A stretch of 64,000 bases of DNA, taken from assembly GCF_023333595.1 (NCBI RefSeq), contig NZ_JAIQZM010000007.1, positions 62,001 through 126,000 of the forward strand. Reading direction: 5' to 3'. Position numbers and translations under genes: made by a program. The notes under the pieces are model-generated. The model saw only the letters and a list, made by a program, of their open reading frames with translations. It was not told where the DNA came from and made no database searches. This document shows positions 36,940 to 45,926 of this stretch, piece by piece. Position 1 is the stretch's first letter. Every line of letters starts with the position of its first letter. Source of the stretch: Argonema galeatum A003/A1 (lineage in GTDB: Bacteria > Cyanobacteriota > Cyanobacteriia > Cyanobacteriales > Aerosakkonemataceae).

Positions 36940-37760
36940 AATCCTAAAACAATGGGTGTTGGTTCGCCATGTTTGATGATAAAAGTGGTGAGGGCGCAGG
37001 GGCTGATGTGCCAGTAGACGGCGGCTGTTGTGGGATTTAAAATTTGTTGTATTTCGGTATATTTGGGTGAGGTAATCTCATCGGTGTAGGCATAGAGTAG
37101 CCAAGATAAACAGGCATTTTTTCCGGCTTCTGCGGTTTCTAATGCTTCTATGAGTTGCCCGGATTGTACGGCAATATCAACAGTTAATTGTTGGAAAGTG
37201 TAAAATTTGAGGGCGAGTTGGTTTTGGCGATCGTCCGATCCCCCCAACCCCCCTTGGGAAGGGGGGCTATTGAGTAATCGCCGCAATAAGTCTGTGCCGC
37301 GTCGCTGTAATTCTTTGGCTTTAGCGGTTTCCTGCAAACCCAAGAAAGCGCGAATCAGAGATTGCAAAACCTCTAAATGCAATTCAGGAAAATCTGCTTC
37401 AGTTAGAGTTTTCAGCGCTTCGTTATACTCGGCTACAGCTTTGCGCCAATACTCGCGGGGATTTGCATTTTGTTGCCCTTTAAAATAGTGAGCATTGCCA
37501 ATAGCACGATGCAAATCACCCCAGCCTTCTGGGTGGGTGTCTTGGTGGCAAAACTTCAAACCTTCCTGATAGCTTGCCAATTCACCCTCATAGCCTCGCA
37601 GGTTCAAAGCGGGGTTTCGGGTGGCTGGTGCAGAGGCAATTAAAGCAGCAGCTATTGGGTTATAGTTAACTGAACTTCCGGCTGCACTGCCCCGGTTACT
37701 CCAGGCTTCGTGGTAGTCGGGTAAGAATTCGATCGCTTTATCGAAGCTGGCGATAGCATC

Positions 37761-37763
37761 TTA
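37761..37763 (-). other. In-frame TAA codon replacing GAA (second stop)
   Basis: In repeat units of 102 bp the other copies read GGAAGATATGAAGATGCT; here and exactly 102 bp away the GAA is TAA. Removing it restores the TPR-CHAT frame. Confidence 0.9.
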
Positions 37764-37862
37764 ATATCTTCCTAACTTACGCAGCGCAATGCCCCGGTTA
37801 TTCCAGGCTTGGTGGTAGTCGGGGAAGAATTCGATCGCTTTATCGAAGCTGGCGATAGCATC

Positions 37863-38936
37863 TTAATATCTTCCTAACTTACGCAGCGCAATGCTCCGGT
37901 TATTCCAGGCTTGGTGGTAGTCGGGGAAGAATTCGATCGCTTTATCGAAGCTGGCGATAGCATCTTCATATCTTCCTAAGTTATGCAGCGCAACGCCCCG
38001 GTTAAACCAGGCTTGGTGGTCGTCGGGTAAGAATTCGATCGCTTTATCGTAGTTGGCTATAGCTTCTTCATATCTTCCTAACTTATGCAGCGCAACGCCC
38101 CGGTTACCCCAGGTTTCGTGGTCGTCGGGTAAGAATTCGATCGCTTTATCGAAGCTGGCGATAGCATCTTCATATCTTCCTAAGTTACCAAGCGCAAGGC
38201 CCCGGTTATACCAGGCTTGGTGGAAGTCGGGTAAGAATTCGATCGCTTTATCGTAGCTGGCGATAGCATCTTCATATCTTCCTAACTTATACAGCGTAAA
38301 GCCCCGGTTATACCAGGCTTCGTGGTCGTCGGGTAAGAATTCGATCGCTTTATCAAAGCTGGCGATAGCATCTTCATATCTTCCTAACTTATCCAGCGCA
38401 ACGCCCCGGTTACTCCAGGTTTCGTGGTCGTCGGGTAAGAATTCGATCGCTTTATCGTAGCTGGCGATAGCATCTTCATATCTTCCTAACTTATCCAGCG
38501 CAACGCCCCGGCTAAACCAGGCTTCGTGGTCGTCGGGTAAGAATTCGATCGCTTTATCAAAGCTGGCGATAGCATCTTCATATCTTCTTAAGTTATCCAG
38601 CACAAGGCCCCGGTTATTCCAGGCTTGGTGGAAGTCGGGTAAGAATTCGATCGCTTTATGGTAGCTGGCGATAGCATCTTCATATCTTCCTAAGTTCCAA
38701 AGCGCAATGCCCCGGTTATTCCAAGCTTGGTGGAAGTCGGGTAACAATTCGATCGCTTCATCGAAGCTGGCGATAGCATCTTCATATCTTCCTAACTTAT
38801 CCAGCGCAAGGCCCCGGCAAAACCAGGCTTCGTGGAAGTCAGGTAAGAATTTGATCGCCATATCGTAGCAGGCGATAGCTGCTCGAAAATCCCCCTCCTT
38901 ATATTCCTGATAACCTCTGTCAAAGAAGCTCTGCAT
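37863..38936 (-). pseudogene. TPR array, middle part of the broken TPR-CHAT gene
   Basis: Ten 34-residue TPRs of the sequence type YDKAIEFLPDDHEAWYNRG are encoded by nearly identical 102-bp units, with two further units beyond the stop. The TPR solenoid binds protein partners. The frame ends at TAA 37863-37865, where all other units have GAA. ATG at 38936 (MQSFFDRGYQ) is the best start, overlapping the upstream frame by 17 bp; the longer frame to 39005 reads through a GCAGAGACGCAGAG junk repeat. Confidence 0.85.
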
Positions 38937-39531
38937 CTTCACCAACCTCTGAATTTTTCTTCTCTGTGTTCTCTGCGTCTCTGCGGTTCTTTCCCTCTGA
39001 AACACTCAAACCATCGCCGACAAACGATGCCTCTATCACCTCGCCACGCCAAACATTATCTGTATTAATAGGCGATAGGGGAGGTGGCGGAATTAGTGCT
39101 GATATCTGTCTGCCAATTTCCCCAGCAACCTGACCCAATTCCCCACCGCGAAGTTCCCCTAGCAGCACTATCCGCCGCACCAATTCCTGATGCTGTTCCG
39201 GTGTCGCCAGCAATCTTTCCCCAAAGGGACGCAACCACGCCGCTAATTCAACCTCGGTGATGCCTCTTCCGATCAAAAACCCCAAAACTTGCCCCCGACT
39301 CCAATTTTGATTCACCCCTTCCAGGAGTTCGCTAAACAAAACCTCATACTCTATATCCGTTCGGGTTGGCTTTACCCCCCCTAACCCCCCCGTCAACGGG
39401 GGGGGAGTAGGAGTCTGACTACTCTTGCTCCGGCCCCCTCCCCGTGGCGGGGAGGGTTGGGGTGGGGTTCCCCATAACCGCTGAAAAAAGCTTTTGAGCC
39501 ACTGCCAAATTCGCCGGAGCATTTGCCGCAT
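38920..39531 (-). pseudogene. N-terminal part of the broken TPR-CHAT gene
   Basis: The 203-residue frame has a basic, aromatic N-terminus (MLRRIWQWLKSFFQRLWG), a Pro/Gly-rich insertion from CCCCCC repeats, and a helical domain with SELLEGVNQNWSRGQVL and WLRPFGERLLA. From memory of cyanobacterial proteins of this type, this domain precedes TPRs and CHAT in one chain. The frame ends in a low-complexity GCAGAGACGCAGAGAACACAGAG tract at about 38946-38990, which probably caused a frameshift against the TPR part. Confidence 0.75.
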
Positions 39532-39573
39532 CCTTACACCGCATTTATCTGTGATTTTAGCCGAATTTCAACT

Positions 39574-40101
39574 TTATTTTCCTAATTTCCAATCTTCGCC
39601 GCCGGGTAATTGAGTGACTTCTTCCGATATCGCCTCACGCAATCTTTCCGGTGAATGAGAATAAGTTAAATTTAGAAATTTAGTTGCTATAGCAATTATG
39701 GCAGTTTTGTCTATTCTTTGTTTTACTTGAGATGGAGTTAATCGTCCATCAAATGCTTCTACGCTAGCCCCAACTATAGCATCCTCAAAACCTTGTAAAA
39801 GATATTCTTCCCATTCATCTTCTTTAATATAGTAAGATGTTTTATTTTCTTTGATATTCAGGTCTTGAATCTCTACAATTGAATTTCTAATTGAAGCATA
39901 CCAAGAATTTGTTAGGCGCGGCTCAACTTGGTTTTTGATTAAGTGAACCAGCATCCTAATCAAAAACTTTTTTATATTCCGCAAAATTGCTTTTTTACTC
40001 ATCCCGTCCAATTCATCTAATAGGGACAACGCATCGTCATAGCGTCCTTCAAGGATGCAATTCCTTAAATCTAGGAGTTCTTGAGTCATAATCAGCCTCA
40101 C
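39574..40101 (-). CDS. DUF29 family protein
   Basis: The 175-residue protein has the start MTQELLDLRNCILEGRYDDALS, a central RMLVHLIKNQVEPRLTNSW segment and the final QLPGGEDW, a pattern known from cyanobacterial DUF29-type proteins of unknown role. It lies 42 bp upstream of the TPR-CHAT genes in the same direction and could share their transcript. ATG at 40101 or at the fifth codon. Confidence 0.78.
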   Translation of the reverse strand: MRLIMTQELLDLRNCILEGRYDDALSLLDELDGMSKKAILRNIKKFLIRMLVHLIKNQVEPRLTNSWYASIRNSIVEIQDLNIKENKTSYYIKEDEWEEYLLQGFEDAIVGASVEAFDGRLTPSQVKQRIDKTAIIAIATKFLNLTYSHSPERLREAISEEVTQLPGGEDWKLGK

Positions 40102-40142
40102 TCGTGGCGATACTTGATAGGTTAAACGAACAATCTTCTATG

Positions 40143-40195
40143 GGTACGTAGTTGCGCTTTAGCGCTCCAAGAGCGCTAAAGCGCAACTACGTACC
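40143..40195. repeat. GGTACGTAGTTGCGC palindrome, perfect copy
   Basis: Two exact 25-base arms around CAA. It contains an inner GCGCTTTAGCGC hairpin. Family copies at 17606, 40727 and 47985. Confidence 0.95.
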
Positions 40196-40228
40196 AAAGA
40201 GCACTATTTCATTCCCTAAACATAACAA

Positions 40229-40432
40229 CTATTCAGTGACATTTAAATTAGCTGATGGAGGCTTTTTCCCCTCAAGGCGTTCCCGGCGTTGGCGAAGAAG
40301 ATGAGCATCTGCCATTGCAATCAGTTCATCTATTTGCAAACCGACAAGATCGAGCTGTCGGTTGCTTTCGCGCAATCGTTCAAGACTTCGCTTTCTCGTC
40401 TCTGCATCAGGGATTTTTGGTTGCTCGCTCAT
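40229..40432 (-). CDS. Small helical protein, possible toxin-antitoxin component
   Basis: The 67-residue basic protein (start MSEQPKIPD) is helical with RKRSLERLRESNRQLD. Its ATG overlaps the stop of an upstream frame by ATGA, as in small two-gene modules. No family is recognised. Confidence 0.5.
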   Translation of the reverse strand: MSEQPKIPDAETRKRSLERLRESNRQLDLVGLQIDELIAMADAHLLRQRRERLEGKKPPSANLNVTE

Positions 40433-40618
40433 GGTAGGTTCCAATTCCTTTTAATTTCTCGAACACTCGCCAGGGAAGCATCACGGGCAGCTTCTGTTCG
40501 TTCTATGGCCTGTGCTAATAAATTTAGCATATCAGCAGGAGCGATCGGTTGAATTTCAAGAATTCTCAACAAAAGCTTATAAAGCTCTGAGTAACGATGC
40601 CATTGTGCTTGGTTTACG
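40429..40618 (-). CDS. Possible small CDS with uncertain start
   Basis: An open frame of about 62 codons reads VNQAQWHRYSELYKLLLR and ends AARDASLASVREIKRNW, overlapping the next gene by ATGA. No ATG or GTG is found at its beginning, although a TATTATATAA -10-like box (about 40628-40637, minus strand) lies just upstream. It may start at a rare codon or be a decayed partner of the next gene. Confidence 0.35.
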
Positions 40619-40696
40619 ATCGCAACTTTATATAATACAATAAATGTTGAATGTGAATGTTAGTTGGCTTTTAGATAATGTTGGAAAACGATATGT

Positions 40697-40835
40697 AATT
40701 CAAGTTGCTAGTTACTTGCTTTCTGCGTATGTAGTTGCGCTTTCCAGATCTTATCCCAGTTATAATAAGAGCGCTCTCATCGCAACTACGTACCTAATCG
40801 CAATCTCAATTATCATAACTAGCAACTTGGGTTAT
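40697..40835. repeat. Nested palindromic element with TTGCTAGTTA arms
   Basis: CAAGTTGCTAGTTA (40701-40714) is inverted as TAACTAGCAACTTG (40816-40829), enclosing a GTAGTTGCGC...GCGCAACTAC-type hairpin (40727-40794) with an imperfect centre. The small frame running through it is not a gene. Confidence 0.8.
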
Positions 40836-40865
40836 ATACAAAAGTGCGATCGCAAGTTATAATAT

Positions 40866-41423
40866 ATGAAAATACTTGATAATAAACAAACCTATCAGGA
40901 GCATCTCATGCCACTCACAATCGTCTGGCAACAAGGTAGCACCAACCCCGACAACCGCAATAACTTCGCTGCGATCAAGGAATGGTTTGCCAGTCTCAAC
41001 GGCCAAGAAATCACCTGGCGGCAGCGATTAATTCCCCCTACGGCAGATGTCAGGGAAATAGACTGGGAACCACAGCGGTTTGATGAGGTATTTGCAATGA
41101 GAAATCCCGAAATTCGCGGCATTACTCTCTATTGGCAAAAACCTGATACTCAGCAGGAACGCAGCACTACCCCTCACAAACTGGAACTCGATAATTTGCG
41201 TCAGTATTTGTATGTTTATCCTCAGTCTCAAAAAGAAGTGGCGATCCGATTAGGGCTACCGGAAGTCATTTATCAGACTATTCAGCTAACAAATCCTCAG
41301 TTGGAATACGGTAAGAAAGGTGAAAATCATGTTGTTACTCTACGAGACGCTCAGCAAAAGTTGGAAGTGAAAGTCGCCCTCAGTCCAGAAAATTTTAAAC
41401 AACTAAAGCAACAACTACAATAG
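40866..41423 (+). CDS. Conserved-looking hypothetical protein
   Basis: The 185-residue protein is not recognised. It has mixed alpha/beta composition, no signal peptide, and ends in a Lys/Gln-rich helix. An ATG at 40908 (MPLTIVWQ) is an alternative start that would remove 14 residues. It is isolated and monocistronic. Confidence 0.65.
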   Translation: MKILDNKQTYQEHLMPLTIVWQQGSTNPDNRNNFAAIKEWFASLNGQEITWRQRLIPPTADVREIDWEPQRFDEVFAMRNPEIRGITLYWQKPDTQQERSTTPHKLELDNLRQYLYVYPQSQKEVAIRLGLPEVIYQTIQLTNPQLEYGKKGENHVVTLRDAQQKLEVKVALSPENFKQLKQQLQ

Positions 41424-41435
41424 AGGTATAGGGAA

Positions 41436-41468
41436 AGAAACCCGGTTTCTTGGAGAAACCGGGTTTCT
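41436..41468. repeat. AGAAACCCGGTTTCT palindrome, intergenic
   Basis: Exact 15-base arms around TGG, 13 bp after the 185-residue gene; probably acts as its terminator. A GATGAACACA tandem repeat follows at 41538-41570. Confidence 0.9.
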
Positions 41469-41613
41469 CTGTACTTCACCCACTCGCAAGCCGCTCTAAA
41501 TTTTCTGTTTTCATCGTTGGTTAAATTTTTACCACAGATGAAGACAGATGAACACAGATGAACACAGATAAGAATAAGAAGACGAATTTTTTAGGTAATC
41601 GATGCTAGCAACT

Positions 41614-42375
41614 TTAATTCAGAAAGTCGGGTTGCTGTCGTGCGATCATTTCGTACAGGGGCTGGAAACTAAACCAACCCATATAATGAGAACCTACTTG
41701 AGTGTATGTTAGGCGTGCGGTGTCGCGCGCGATCGGCATTGGCTTTCCAACTGCTTCAGCCATAAGTTGAGTTTGGCACGATCGCTCCATTGTAATAAAC
41801 CACCACGCCGCTTCATCAACCGATTGACCAACCGTTAAAATGCCGTGGTTACGCAAAATTAGCGCTTTCTTGGGGCCCAGGGCGTTCGCTAACCGCTTGC
41901 CTTCTTCTGGTTCCAGCACAACTCCCGTGTAGTCGTTAAACAAGTTGTGATCTTGGTAAAAGGCACAGGAATCTTGCGTTAGGGGGTCGAGGAGGCGTCC
42001 CAAGCTCGACCAACTTTTGCCGTAGAGGGAATGAGCGTGGGCAGCTGCGACGACATCAGGACGAGCTGTGTGAATCTTAGAGTGGATGGCAAAAGCGGCG
42101 GCGTTGACTTGTTTGTTACCTTCTACTACTTCGCCTTTGTCGTTGACAAGCACGAGGTCTGAAACTCGGATGTGTCCAAAGTACATCCCGAAGGGGTTGA
42201 CCCAGAAATGGTCGGTCAGTTCTGGGTCGCGGGCAGTGATGTGCCCAGCTATACCCTCGTCAAACCGATAGCGGGCGAAGAGGCGAAAAGCAGCGGCGAG
42301 GCGCTGTTTGCGATGCAGGCGCTCGTCTTCTACACTTTCAAATTTTGGGGGTTTGGGCAAATTTAATTCGGGCAT
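41614..42375 (-). CDS. Class II aldolase/adducin family protein
   Basis: The 253-residue protein shows the family motifs: the GIAGHITARDP start of the metal domain, AAAHAHSLYGKSWSSLG with the two zinc His residues, and LRNHGILTVGQSVDEAAWWF with the third. Members are Zn-dependent aldolases, epimerases or dehydratases acting on phosphorylated or free sugars; the substrate is unknown here. It lies 6 bp after the SLH gene in the same direction, but a functional link is unlikely. Confidence 0.92.
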   Translation of the reverse strand: MPELNLPKPPKFESVEDERLHRKQRLAAAFRLFARYRFDEGIAGHITARDPELTDHFWVNPFGMYFGHIRVSDLVLVNDKGEVVEGNKQVNAAAFAIHSKIHTARPDVVAAAHAHSLYGKSWSSLGRLLDPLTQDSCAFYQDHNLFNDYTGVVLEPEEGKRLANALGPKKALILRNHGILTVGQSVDEAAWWFITMERSCQTQLMAEAVGKPMPIARDTARLTYTQVGSHYMGWFSFQPLYEMIARQQPDFLN

Positions 42376-42380
42376 GATAA

Positions 42381-44684
42381 TTAGTTATTACTATTGCTGC
42401 TTTGCCGCCGACTGCGGGTAGCCGGTCTTTGTCGATTAGAACGCGGACGTTCTCTAACTTCTGTATTAGTTGGATCGGGTGCTGATACTACCACGTAGGG
42501 CGAGACAATCTCTTCGGCTTTTCCAATACTTACCAAAGCCCGATAAATCAAGGCAGCGACTTCGGCTCTGGTTGCCAACCGATCGCCATTGAGAAAGTTT
42601 ACATTGGGATAACTTACTACCATATCCCGCTCAGTAACTGCTGCGATGAGATCGCGATCGCTTTTTGGGATAGCAGCGGCATCTCTGTACACGCTCAAAA
42701 TCCTGTCGGCTCCTCTGGTGGGAGAATAGTTCAGTCCTCTTCCCAACGCTACCAAAACGTCAAGACGAGAAACCTTTTGGTCGGGGCTAAAACCTTGGCT
42801 GGAATTAGTTTCTAAGAACCCCATTTCATAAGCTTCTTGAATGGCTGGATAAGCCCAGTGGTTAGTCGGTACGTCCCTAAAAGCCACGACATCGCGAACC
42901 TTATTGCGATCGAAAGCTTTACGCAAAATTGAGGCAAACTCGGCTCGCGTCACGGGAGCGTTGGGACGATAGAGTCCATCGGGAAAACCTTCGAGAATCT
43001 CTTTAGCCACCAGCTGTGCAATAAAGCTTCTAGCCCAGTGATTCGATGGTATATCAGCAAAATTCGCCTGGACTTCCGGGGTGGGAGTTGGCGCTTGGGG
43101 TTCTGGCGATCGGGTAGTTCCCGACAAGCGCGTCGCGTTGTAGCTAGAGTTATTGTTGACGTTAGTTACAGCGCCTCCCTTACCCGGCACAGTGGTGAAA
43201 ACTCTAGGCAAATCAGGTCTAAAAACGCTAATAGCTTGATTTGTGATGGCTTGTTCGCCACCGTTAAAAGAGTTGGGATAAACGCTTGTGCGTGACGGTA
43301 CTGGCAATCCAGCTACCTGGAACCAAGTCAGGCTAGTATTTGGCACGCCGTTTAGGAAAGAGACTCGTTCTTCACCAGCCCTTGTGCCGGTGATGATGGT
43401 GTAGTAGTCGTAGAAATTCGTACCTTGGTCGATACTGCCGTCGCGATCGGCATCAATACCGTAGAGAGTCCGCACCATGCGGTAGAGAGATGCTTGTTCG
43501 GGAAAAATTAGGTTAACGGCTGTGTTTTGTGCCAAGAGTTCAAGCTCGGTGAATCCAATCAGGCGATTCCCGGAATCGTACAGACGTAGGACAATGCGAT
43601 CGCCCGTATTCATTCCCCCCGTAAATATAGCTCGTCTATCCAGCCGATATCTATAGTCGCCGATCAACTGCTCTGGTGCATAGCTGTTGCCGTTTTTAGG
43701 CTTTAGGGAAACACGAGCGACTACATCGGAAAGTGTCGCTGATGGTTGTCGAATAGCCAGACTGAAACTGCTTTTGCCTTCCATGCTGACTTGACGAGGG
43801 GGCAGCTGTAACGTCCGACGAGGGGGTGTAACCACAGTGCTGCTGACCTGCGGCACGGGGGTCACAGGTTCTTGTGGGGGCGTAACTACTTCAGTTCTGC
43901 GAATCGCTGGTTCTTGAGGCGCGGTAAATATTTCAGTTCTGCGAATTACAGGTTCTTGAGGAGCGGTAACTACCTCAGTTCTGCGAATCGCAGGTTCTTG
44001 AGGAGCGGTAACTACCTCAGTTCTGCGGATCGCCGGCGCTTGAGGGGGCCTAACTTCAGTTCGGACGCCAAGTGGTTCCTCAATCAGGGGAGGTCTCTGA
44101 TTTTCGGGGTTAGCTGCCTCATCTTGGTCAATAACCACTTGAGGCAATGGCTCTCTTGTCGATTCTCTCGAAGTCGTTGCTGTTGCCTGTCTGCGTGCCG
44201 GAGGCGGCGACAGGCGAGTAGGCGGCGACGGGGGACTGGGCGGGGGTGAAGTAGCGGCTACATTCTGGCTAGCGGTTGGATCTAGCTTCACCAAGGAACC
44301 TGTTAGATTAGTGCGATAAACCCAGCGTTGGCGATCTCTATCTCTCCCCACCACCACTCGCCAGCCGGGAACCATAGCCTTAGAGCAAACAATGCCGGGG
44401 TTAGCTATCCCCAGACAACCATCAGTCCAGGTTTCCTGTTGAGCTTCAATAATACGCAAGCCAGAAGTTTGTATTCCCGTCTGCTGAGACAAATTCTGTA
44501 AAACCGCATTGGCAATAACTTCTGGAACCAACTCGTTATTCTGTCTCGCTTGTCTCCTAGCGGGTTGTGCCGCTAAAAGTTGTTGACTTGCTTCAAGGGT
44601 GGAAGCACTGACAGTCGCGCATATCGCCAAGCTAGCTGTAGCAAAAACAATCTTGCCAAGTAAAGCTAAGAAACTCTGATTCAT
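42381..44684 (-). CDS. Secreted SLH-domain protein with Pro-rich repeats
   Basis: The protein of about 767 residues starts with a signal peptide (FLALLGKIVFATASLAICA). A Gln/Glu-rich domain follows, then five repeats of the type PQEPAIRRTEVVTA (about 215-285), a DUF4384-like beta domain, a C-terminal pair of S-layer homology modules (FADIPSNHWARSFIAQL and FRDVPTNHWAYPAIQEA) plus a third partial one, and a basic Arg/Ser tail. SLH modules attach proteins to peptidoglycan-linked polymers in the cell envelope. Start at ATG 44684 gives the best signal peptide; a frame start at 44726 is possible. Confidence 0.88.
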   Translation of the reverse strand: MNQSFLALLGKIVFATASLAICATVSASTLEASQQLLAAQPARRQARQNNELVPEVIANAVLQNLSQQTGIQTSGLRIIEAQQETWTDGCLGIANPGIVCSKAMVPGWRVVVGRDRDRQRWVYRTNLTGSLVKLDPTASQNVAATSPPPSPPSPPTRLSPPPARRQATATTSRESTREPLPQVVIDQDEAANPENQRPPLIEEPLGVRTEVRPPQAPAIRRTEVVTAPQEPAIRRTEVVTAPQEPVIRRTEIFTAPQEPAIRRTEVVTPPQEPVTPVPQVSSTVVTPPRRTLQLPPRQVSMEGKSSFSLAIRQPSATLSDVVARVSLKPKNGNSYAPEQLIGDYRYRLDRRAIFTGGMNTGDRIVLRLYDSGNRLIGFTELELLAQNTAVNLIFPEQASLYRMVRTLYGIDADRDGSIDQGTNFYDYYTIITGTRAGEERVSFLNGVPNTSLTWFQVAGLPVPSRTSVYPNSFNGGEQAITNQAISVFRPDLPRVFTTVPGKGGAVTNVNNNSSYNATRLSGTTRSPEPQAPTPTPEVQANFADIPSNHWARSFIAQLVAKEILEGFPDGLYRPNAPVTRAEFASILRKAFDRNKVRDVVAFRDVPTNHWAYPAIQEAYEMGFLETNSSQGFSPDQKVSRLDVLVALGRGLNYSPTRGADRILSVYRDAAAIPKSDRDLIAAVTERDMVVSYPNVNFLNGDRLATRAEVAALIYRALVSIGKAEEIVSPYVVVSAPDPTNTEVRERPRSNRQRPATRSRRQSSNSNN

Positions 44685-44756
44685 ATAGAACTTACGCATT
44701 TCAACTGTGGATTTACGATTACTCACTTCGGTGGTGGAAGAGTATGTATAGTGCGA

Positions 44757-44823
44757 GGGCGAAGCATTGCGGAATCACGTTAACTCAAAACCGAAACCTT
44801 AATTCCGCAATGCTTCGCCCCTA
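44757..44823. repeat. GGGCGAAGCATTGCGGAAT palindrome
   Basis: GGGCGAAGCATTGCGGAAT is inverted as ATTCCGCAATGCTTCGCCC, with a loop of about 24 bases. It lies between divergent genes, so it is not a terminator of either. Confidence 0.85.
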
Positions 44824-44918
44824 CAAAATCTTTTGGCGGAAACGGAGTTATCACTCTTTTAAGTCAAAAGATAATATCATATTAAATAACATACTTTACG
44901 AATCTTCATAAGAATACT

Positions 44919-45806
44919 GTGATAACCCAGCCGTTGGCGACAGCCAGCACCTTGGAAAAACTTACCTGGATTTGGAAAGGCCATAAAATTCAGTACACCG
45001 TTATGGGCACCGGACGTCCGTTGGTACTGATTCATGGCTTTGGTGCTTCTATTGGACACTGGCGTCAGAATATTCCTGTACTAGCCGCCGGTGGCTACCG
45101 AGTATTTGCGCTGGACTTACTGGGATTTGGCGGTTCCGATAAGCCACCATTAGATTACAGCCTGGATGTGTGGTCAGAATTGCTCAAAGATTTCTTTTCA
45201 TCGCATATTGATGAACCTGCTGTATTTGTGGGCAATTCGATCGGTGCTTTACTCAGTTTAATGGTAGTCGCAGATTATCCAGAAATTTCTGCGGGTGCTA
45301 TTCTGATCAATTGTGCTGGTGGACTCAATCATCGCCCGGACGAACTAAATTTGCCTTTAAGGTTGGTGATGGGAGGCTTTACCAAGCTGGTCAGTTCCAA
45401 AGTTTTTGGCCCGTTTATATTTAATCGGATTCGCCAGAAACACCGCATCCGTCGCACCCTCCAGCAAGTTTATTTTAACTCGGAAGCGATCGCAGACGAA
45501 CTTGTCGATATCCTCTACGAGCCTTCCTGCGACGCTGGCGCACAACAGGTTTTTGCTTCCATTCTGACTGCGCCTCCTGGCCCCAGTCCATCAGAATTGT
45601 TGCCAAAAGTGAAGCATCCGCTACTGGTACTTTGGGGAGAAAAAGACCCCTGGACACCTATTACTGGCGCAAAGATTTATCAGGAACTTAGCGAAAACGG
45701 TCAACCGATCGAATTTGTATCAATTCCCAATACCGGTCACTGTCCTCACGATGAACGACCGGATATCGTGAATAAGTTGATTTTGGATTGGTTAGTCGAG
45801 CTTTAA
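44919..45806 (+). CDS. Alpha/beta hydrolase
   Basis: The 295-residue enzyme has the oxyanion motif LIHGFGASIGHW, the nucleophile elbow VGNSIGAL (Ser), the catalytic Asp near WGEKDPWTP and His in NTGHCPHDERP. This is the common cyanobacterial hydrolase of the esterase/lipase family; the substrate is unknown. GTG start. A hairpin follows. Confidence 0.93.
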   Translation: MITQPLATASTLEKLTWIWKGHKIQYTVMGTGRPLVLIHGFGASIGHWRQNIPVLAAGGYRVFALDLLGFGGSDKPPLDYSLDVWSELLKDFFSSHIDEPAVFVGNSIGALLSLMVVADYPEISAGAILINCAGGLNHRPDELNLPLRLVMGGFTKLVSSKVFGPFIFNRIRQKHRIRRTLQQVYFNSEAIADELVDILYEPSCDAGAQQVFASILTAPPGPSPSELLPKVKHPLLVLWGEKDPWTPITGAKIYQELSENGQPIEFVSIPNTGHCPHDERPDIVNKLILDWLVEL

Positions 45807-45843
45807 AAAGAGATACAACACTTTTCAGGTGAGTGAGGTAAAA

Positions 45844-45876
45844 AGATCCCCGACTTCTTGGAGAAGTCGGGGATCT
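45844..45876. repeat. ATCCCCGACTTCTT palindrome, copy 2
   Basis: Arms of 15 bases around TGG, 37 bp after the hydrolase gene; likely terminator. Confidence 0.88.
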
Positions 45877-45926
45877 CGACCCATAGACTGTACCTCCGAT
45901 CGGGAATTAATAGAGAGAATCAAACC

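Larger units (their letters stand above)
35583..37607 (-). pseudogene. CHAT protease, C-terminal part of a broken TPR-CHAT gene
   Basis: The 674-residue frame holds degenerate TPRs (about 1-110), a linker and a C-terminal CHAT (caspase HetF-associated) protease. The catalytic His494 is in FHFTGHGTH and Cys536 in LSACETA, both intact, and the usual end YFWAGFTLTG is present. The reading frame continues upstream without a shift through two TAA codons (37761-37763, 37863-37865) into the TPR gene, so this is the C-terminal half of one former protein. It has only a TTG start, no ribosome binding site, and begins in mid-domain. Residues about 223-234 and 258-346 are repeat insertions (an AGAAACCCGG palindrome and three 62-bp TPPSTGGDKSES units plus SPSY repeats). 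If it is still translated, it would need readthrough or re-initiation. Confidence 0.85.

Noticed and set aside
37863-38900. Plus-strand frames in the TPR array
   Set aside because: They are periodic shadows of the 102-bp TPR units on the opposite strand.
40644-40862. Plus-strand 72-codon frame with a membrane-like segment
   Set aside because: It runs through the nested palindromic element at 40697-40835; its apparent hydrophobicity comes from repeat sequence.
43872-44249. Plus-strand 125-codon frame in the SLH gene
   Set aside because: Antisense shadow of the PQEPAIRRTEVV repeats.
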